Below, piece after piece: positions 9,000-13,668 of a stretch of 13,668 bases of DNA; within the stretch, counting starts at the first letter, position 1; every line of letters starts with the position of its first letter. This stretch comes from Periconia sp. R9002 (Eukaryota > Ascomycota > Dothideomycetes > Pleosporales > Periconiaceae): positions 9,084 through 22,751 of the forward strand of contig JAMAHW010000182.1 in assembly GCA_023627715.1 (NCBI GenBank), given 5' to 3'. The notes beneath the pieces are model-generated. The model was not told the origin of the DNA and did no database searches. It saw only the letters and a list, made by a program, of their open reading frames with translations. The position numbers and the translations under genes are program-made.

Positions 9000-10503
9000 T
9001 TATAGATATTGCTAAGAAGAGTACTGTATCTAGCTCTAGATAGTGTAGTGCCTAGCTAAGTATACCTACTATTATAGCTCTGCTAGTACTTATCCCTCCC
9101 TAAATATAAATAACCTAAAGCTCTTAGTAACCCTTAGAGCTTAAGCTAGGGTACGTCTCTATAGCCCTAGAAATTATAGTACTTATATAAAGAGCCGCTA
9201 GTTATTTAACTATATAATAGCTATATTACTAAAATATATAGAGCTTTTCTACTTTTATATACGCTTATAATAACGGCGTTATACTAGTAACGCTTAACCT
9301 ACTTACTAAAGCGCCGCTTATATTCTACTATATCTTATACCTCTCCTATCTTATTATATCCCCTTTAACTAGCTAAAACTAGATCTTAGCTACTTATTTT
9401 ATCTAGGAATTAGCGCTAGTAGGCGTAAAAAGTATAAAAACGTAGTAGGCTTAATTAGGTCTTTCTTTTAATTAGTAGAGAAGATAATAGTAGGTTCTAG
9501 TACTTAAGAGTAACGTAATAGTATACCCTTATATTATAAAGTAATTATTATTATACGTTAAACTGTATCTTAAAGTTAGCTAATTATAGTTCTAATACTA
9601 ATAAGTATTAGCTAACTAAATAAGCGCTAAGCCTTTTAAATAGAAGTACTACTCCTAATTCTAAGTTAAATTTAATAATAATCTAAGGGCTTATATAATC
9701 TATATAGCTATAGATCTTATAATAAAATATACGCTAATATATAAGATAAGACGTATAGGGTTATCTAGTATTAGCCTAGATTAGAGTTTCGCTTCTACTA
9801 GAAGTACTAAATAATATAGTAACTTTATATAAATTTATCTATAATAGCGTATATAGGGTTAATAATAACTTCCTAGTATTAGAAGGAAGTTCTAGGCCTA
9901 GATAAAGCTATTCTACAAAAATCTAGAGTAATAAAAGCTAAAGATTAGTACTATAGAAAAGGAGGTCTATTACATAGTAAAAGAAGGCGCTATATAAATT
10001 AGGCTTAGAAACGATAACGTAAACGTTATTTTAGAAAAAGATAAATTATAAATATTTAGTATTAGTTATAATAGACTAATTTTATAAAATTTTAGTAATA
10101 TTTATTATGCGTATAGATTTTCTAGTTACTAAAAGTTAAAGTACTAATAGTTTATCTAGTTATATAGGGTGTCTAATAACCTAGGGATAGATATTACTAT
10201 ATTCTTCTTATATAAAACGTCTTACTTATAATACCTATATAATAGCTTTAGATAGGTGTATATTTTTTCTACTACTTTTATACTTATATAGTGTCTTTTA
10301 AACACTTAAACGCTAATTTTAGAAGTAGCTATATAATTCTTTAAAAGATTAAGAGTAACGTTACTTAAAATTTAAATTTAAATTAATTATCTATAAGGGT
10401 ATTATAGATAAGTATATATATATTAGTTTATGTTATACGTAAATAGTTGCTGTGTATCCATCTTAGCTAAAGACGTTACTAAGTGTTTTCTCCTTCTAGT
10501 ATT

Positions 10504-10676
10504 ATACCTAGGGTAGTAATATTCTATAAGAATTAATTTAAATTTTATATATATATTAATATACTAGCTAGCTACCTACTATATATATATAGATGTCTAG
10601 CTATCCTATTCTTAACCTAGTATAGGAAACCTTTCTATACACCTTTACATCTTTAGCGTATTACTACCCTAGGTAT
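10504..10676. repeat. Perfect 18-bp inverted repeat inside RIP block
   Basis: The arm at 10504-10521 (ATACCTAGGGTAGTAATA) is the exact reverse complement of 10659-10676, enclosing 137 bases. It could be the terminal inverted repeat of a small non-autonomous DNA element of about 173 bp inserted in the older repeat, or a stem. No convincing target-site duplication flanks it. Confidence 0.6.
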
Positions 10677-11527
10677 TAATATAGGTAATCTATAACTATA
10701 CTAATTATAACTACCCTAAGTTAAATAAGTAGTATAATATTTACGTAACCTATATTTAATAATATAGGTAGCGCTAGAGATAATAGTAAAGTTAAATTAG
10801 ATATAGCTAAAGTAGTTATAGTTATACATAGAGTTATAGTAATACTAGTAATAGTTACTATACTATATATTAATAGTTTTAGTTTAGCTATAATATTAGT
10901 AGCTAAAAGTGTATTTTCTATAAATTACTTATATCGCCTCCTAAGGTTTATACTAAAAACTATCCCTAAGTAATAATATAATATCTATACGTAAAAGAAC
11001 TATTATAGCTTAGTTAATAGTACTTTATATAGTACTATAAACTCTCTACTAGTATTTCTTAAGTTAAATTATTTAAACCTAGTATTAAATTTTTTATTAG
11101 CTTTATATAGGTAAGAAAAGCTACTCTAAGTTAGAGTATAATTAAGAGTAAAGAAGTTAAAAAATATTATAGTCCTAATATCTATATTAATATAGAAAGG
11201 TAAAAACTATAGTGCCCTACTAGCGCTAATAGTAATATAGGCTATTAGCTAAGTAGAAAAGTAGGTTAGACTTAGAAGTAAAGTTAATATAGTATTTACG
11301 TAGGTCTACGTACTATAAGTACCTATACCTAATAGGTAGTAAGATAAAGTAGTATTTACGTAAAGTAGCGTTATTTTCTATCTCTATACTAGTAAAGATA
11401 AGTATAATAGTATAATAATAAATAAGAGAAATATATCTACTAAATTAAATAGATTTAAGGCCTTCTCTAGTCTAAATAGTAAGGTATATAAAAACTATTA
11501 TTTGTATACCTTAAGTGTAGTCTTATA

Positions 11528-11570
11528 TATACCTAAGTTTAGTTTTATATAGTTTATACCTAAGTTTAGT
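11528..11570. repeat. 16-bp direct repeat, 27-base period
   Basis: TATACCTAAGTTTAGT occurs at 11528-11543 and again at 11555-11570. A related copy with an insertion, GTATACCTTAAGTGTAG, lies at 11504-11520. It looks like a decayed short tandem array inside the RIP block. Confidence 0.6.
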
Positions 11571-11587
11571 GTTACGTATATCTAACT

Positions 11588-11608
11588 TATATATATATAT
11601 ATATATAT
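11588..11608. repeat. (TA)n microsatellite
   Basis: There are 21 bases of alternating T and A. Some units may derive from former CA/TG positions changed by RIP. Confidence 0.8.
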
Positions 11609-11828
11609 TTAGTTCTCTAAATCCTACGCTACGTAGTATACTATAATATAAATTTAAGTAACTATTTATATTTAATAGCTTTAAACTATTATAACTACAC
11701 TACTCTTAAGCTAGTTTTATATAACTTATTATAAATTCTATAATTTCTAATAACTATTTAATTCTACTATAATTATATCTTTATTATTAAACTATCTAGA
11801 TATAAATAATAAAGGATTAGTAGATCTA

Positions 11829-11927
11829 CTACCCTAAGATCTAACACCTTAGGAACTAATACTACCCTAGGATCTAACACTTTAGGAACTAATACTACTT
11901 TAGAATTTATTACCTTAGGATCTATTA
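11829..11927 (+). repeat. 33-bp tandem repeat, three units plus a decayed fourth
   Basis: Units are 11829-11861, 11862-11894 and 11895-11927. The first two match at 31 of 33 bases, both differences being transitions. The third is more diverged, and 11928-11960 may be a fourth. The period is 11 codons in the frame of the relic ORF. Reading stops as Gln gives units of the form LPQDLTxQELM. Confidence 0.75.
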
Positions 11928-13019
11928 CTACTAAACCTACTACTTTAAACTAAAGAACTCTATAATATATTTAATAAAACTAATAATAAAGTATTTAGAA
12001 AATAGAATAAAGAAAACTATACTAAATTAGAGAATAAAGGCGCTAAAGGCTTTATAAAATAAGTTAAGTTTAGTATATAATTTATTATTATTTTAAATAA
12101 TATCTTAGAACTCTATAATAAGCTTTTAAAGCTAGTTAAATTAGGTTAGTAGAGTAAAGAAATACTAAAGAGCTAGTAAATAAAAGTAGAAAACTTAGAG
12201 AAAAGGATAGATAATAAGTATAAAGAGATTATTACTAAATAATTTAAAGAGGCTATTAGTAAGGAGCTATTATAGTAACTAGAAAGTAGCGTAGTTAAAT
12301 TTAAAAATATATAGTTAAAATATAATAAAATTAAGAATACTCTCGAGAATAAAACTATAGATAACTTACTTAACTACTAAGCTAAGAATTAAGATTAGCT
12401 ACTTTTTTCTATAAGATTAAAAAAATACTAAGAACTTTATAGATTTCTTTTCTTAACTATCCTAAGATATATTAAAATAATCTAAAGTACTATAGAGACG
12501 TTATAGAAAATAAAACTAAATAATAAAAACTACTTAGAATTAGTAAAAAAGTTTATTAAAAGATATTTAGCTTTCTATTAGTATATATAGACTTATAGAC
12601 TATAACCTAAACTTATTATCCCTAATAACTATACTAAACTTTTCTATAAAATAATAAATAAATTAAAAGATATAAGTAACGTAGTTAAAGAATTTAATTA
12701 AGCTCTAGAAGCTCCTCTTAAATAATAGATAGAAATTTAGTATTAGGTAAGTAGTAATATTATAAAATTTATTAACCTTACTAAAAAAAATAATAGCTTA
12801 AGAGAAGAGCTAAAATAGAGTAAGTAGAGTATAATAGTATAGAACTATAAGCTCCTTATAATAAATACCTACTTTAGCCTAAAATAGGATAATAATATAA
12901 TTCTTAACACTATATTTAATAAAATAATAGACGCTTACTTAGATCTAAAGTAAGCTAAGTTACTTAAATTATTATTAATAAATTTTATAAAATAAAAAAA
13001 GGAGCTATCTTTTAGTATA

Positions 13020-13118
13020 GCTAATGCTTCTAATTCTAGTGCTTCTAATTCTAGTACTAGTACTAGTACTAGTGCTACTAATACTAGTACTACTACTACT
13101 ACTACTACTACTACTAAC
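13020..13118 (+). repeat. Low-complexity tract with (ACT)9 microsatellite
   Basis: Repeated TCTAATTCTAGT and AGTACT units lead into nine ACT triplets at 13089-13115. In the relic ORF frame this encodes an Ala/Asn/Ser/Thr tract ending in poly-Thr. Confidence 0.8.
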
Positions 13119-13598
13119 GTAAATAATAATTTTCTTACTAGTTTTAACCTAGATAAGGGGGTTATAGAAGAATTAATAATTTATAATAATTATAAAACTA
13201 AATATAGCAAAATTAAAAGTATCTAAAAGTCTTATAATTCTAGAATAAGTTACTTTATTATTAATACTAGAACTAAGCGTAGACCTTTCTATAAAGTAAT
13301 CTAAAGTTCTAATTTTACCCCTAGTAGTATAGAAGCGCTTTTAGAAAATAATAAAAATTATAGAATAATATTTAATTTACTAAATTAGAAAAAGGTAATA
13401 AAAGGTAATATTATATCTATTAAAAAGGTTAGACCTTATATTAAAATACCTTAAGTGTCTCCTCTACTACTACTATTAAAAAAAATAAAGAGACTAGATA
13501 TATATATTAGAGTTAAGTATTACTATAAAATAAAAAGTAAGAATAAGATAAAAATTAAAGTTAAATAGCTTACTAGATTAGAGTTTATTAGCTGTTAA

Positions 13599-13668
13599 AG
13601 ATGGCTAGTAGAGGGATCGTTATGTTGCAAACTGATATCAGACTAGTACCTTAGAAGGTTTATTCAAA
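13599..13668. other. Right flank of the RIP block
   Basis: CpA and TpG reappear (ATGG, TATGTTGCAA, CTGATATCAG), marking the end of the RIP-affected segment. It is too short to assign a gene. Confidence 0.6.

Larger units (their letters stand above)
9000..13595. mobile_element. RIP-degraded repetitive DNA (dead transposable element or nest)
   Basis: CpA and TpG are almost absent while TpA is everywhere (CTAG, TAGTA, TATA strings). In 9121-9900 I count no CA and a single TG (9564-9565) in 780 bases, where ordinary composition would give roughly 90. CpG, CpC and CpT persist, so the loss is specific to CpA on both strands, as expected from fungal RIP. RIP acts on duplicated DNA, so the block is a multicopy element or duplicated segment. 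Stop codons fill nearly every frame, and no intact gene remains. A small cluster of surviving TG/CA lies near 10,446-10,459. I found no terminal repeats that settle the class. Confidence 0.88.
11769..13598 (+). pseudogene. RIP-killed long ORF of unknown family
   Basis: In the frame with codon starts at positions divisible by 3, about 610 codons read through if each TAA/TAG is taken as former CAA, CAG or TGG. About 43 such stops occur (7 percent), a believable Gln+Trp content. On seven 60-base lines (12001, 12181, 12361, 12601, 12661, 13141, 13201) the three plus frames held 7, 19 and 30 stops, this frame being lowest. Reading order: three 11-residue repeats (11829-11927), Lys/Glu-rich probably helical stretches (about 12000-13000), a Ser/Thr/Asn tract (13020-13118) and a basic C-terminus. 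The start is uncertain, since ATG would now read ATA. The TAA at 13596-13598 is near the return of normal composition. I do not recognise the family; an element-encoded structural protein or a duplicated host gene are both possible. Confidence 0.45.

Noticed and set aside
9181..10010. A second relic ORF in the left half of the RIP block (plus or minus strand)
   Set aside because: Hand counts gave about 24 stops in 277 codons on one minus frame and about 28 in 240 on one plus frame. The difference is too small to choose, and no family motif was secure. Resemblance of a plus-strand basic stretch near 9900-10,050 to DUF3435-type proteins was too weak to claim.
10893..11040. hAT-transposase-like C-terminal motif
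   Set aside because: A reading containing VFS followed by basic residues recalls hAT dimerisation regions. Too few positions match, and the frame is not established.
9000..13600. Centromeric or mitochondrial origin of the AT-rich block
   Set aside because: The specific loss of CpA/TpG with retention of CpG, CpC and CpT is explained by RIP. Mitochondrial genes or their motifs are not seen. Centromeric location cannot be tested here.
1..13668. tRNA, rRNA, CRISPR array or bacterial operon
   Set aside because: No such structure was seen by eye on either strand, and the spliced genes show that the window is fungal nuclear DNA.

Overview
The window looks like nuclear DNA of a filamentous ascomycete (Pezizomycotina). 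The genes carry short introns (48 to 164 nt) with CTRAY-type branch points. The two recognisable genes belong to families typical of these fungi. The right third shows an extreme footprint of repeat-induced point mutation (RIP). I cannot fix the species.

Layout. Bases 1-690 are 3' flank and intergenic DNA with a 16-base C run. Bases 691-4692 (minus strand) hold an apparently intact hybrid histidine kinase in four exons, which I spliced by hand to 3843 nt (1280 codons plus stop). Its order is GAF, a divergent second sensor segment with low-complexity inserts, HisKA, HATPase, a degenerate receiver-like segment and a C-terminal receiver. Bases 4693-5125 are a 433-bp divergent intergenic region with an imperfect 28-bp direct repeat and a CCAAT box. 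Bases 5126-7730 (plus strand) hold a CP2/Grainyhead-family transcription factor in five exons, spliced to 2235 nt (744 codons plus stop), with the CP2 DNA-binding domain and the C-terminal dimerisation domain. Bases 7731 to about 8990 have no firm gene, only a weak candidate exon at 8398-8730 (minus).

From about 9000 to 13,595 the DNA is AT-rich and nearly free of CpA/TpG. This is the signature of RIP acting on repeated DNA, so the block is a dead mobile element or a nest of them. No intact gene remains in it. One plus-strand frame (about 11,769-13,598) still reads as a long protein if TAA/TAG are taken as RIP-altered Gln/Trp codons. It contains an 11-residue repeat, Lys/Glu-rich helical stretches and a Ser/Thr tract. 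I do not recognise its family. Normal composition returns over the last roughly 70 bases.

How the parts relate: the kinase is a stress or environment sensor expected to feed the Ypd1-type phosphorelay. The CP2 factor is a nuclear regulator; its relatives control cell-wall and conidial separation programmes. They are divergently transcribed and could share promoter elements, but nothing in the sequence proves a joint pathway. The RIP block is probably silent heterochromatin beside them.
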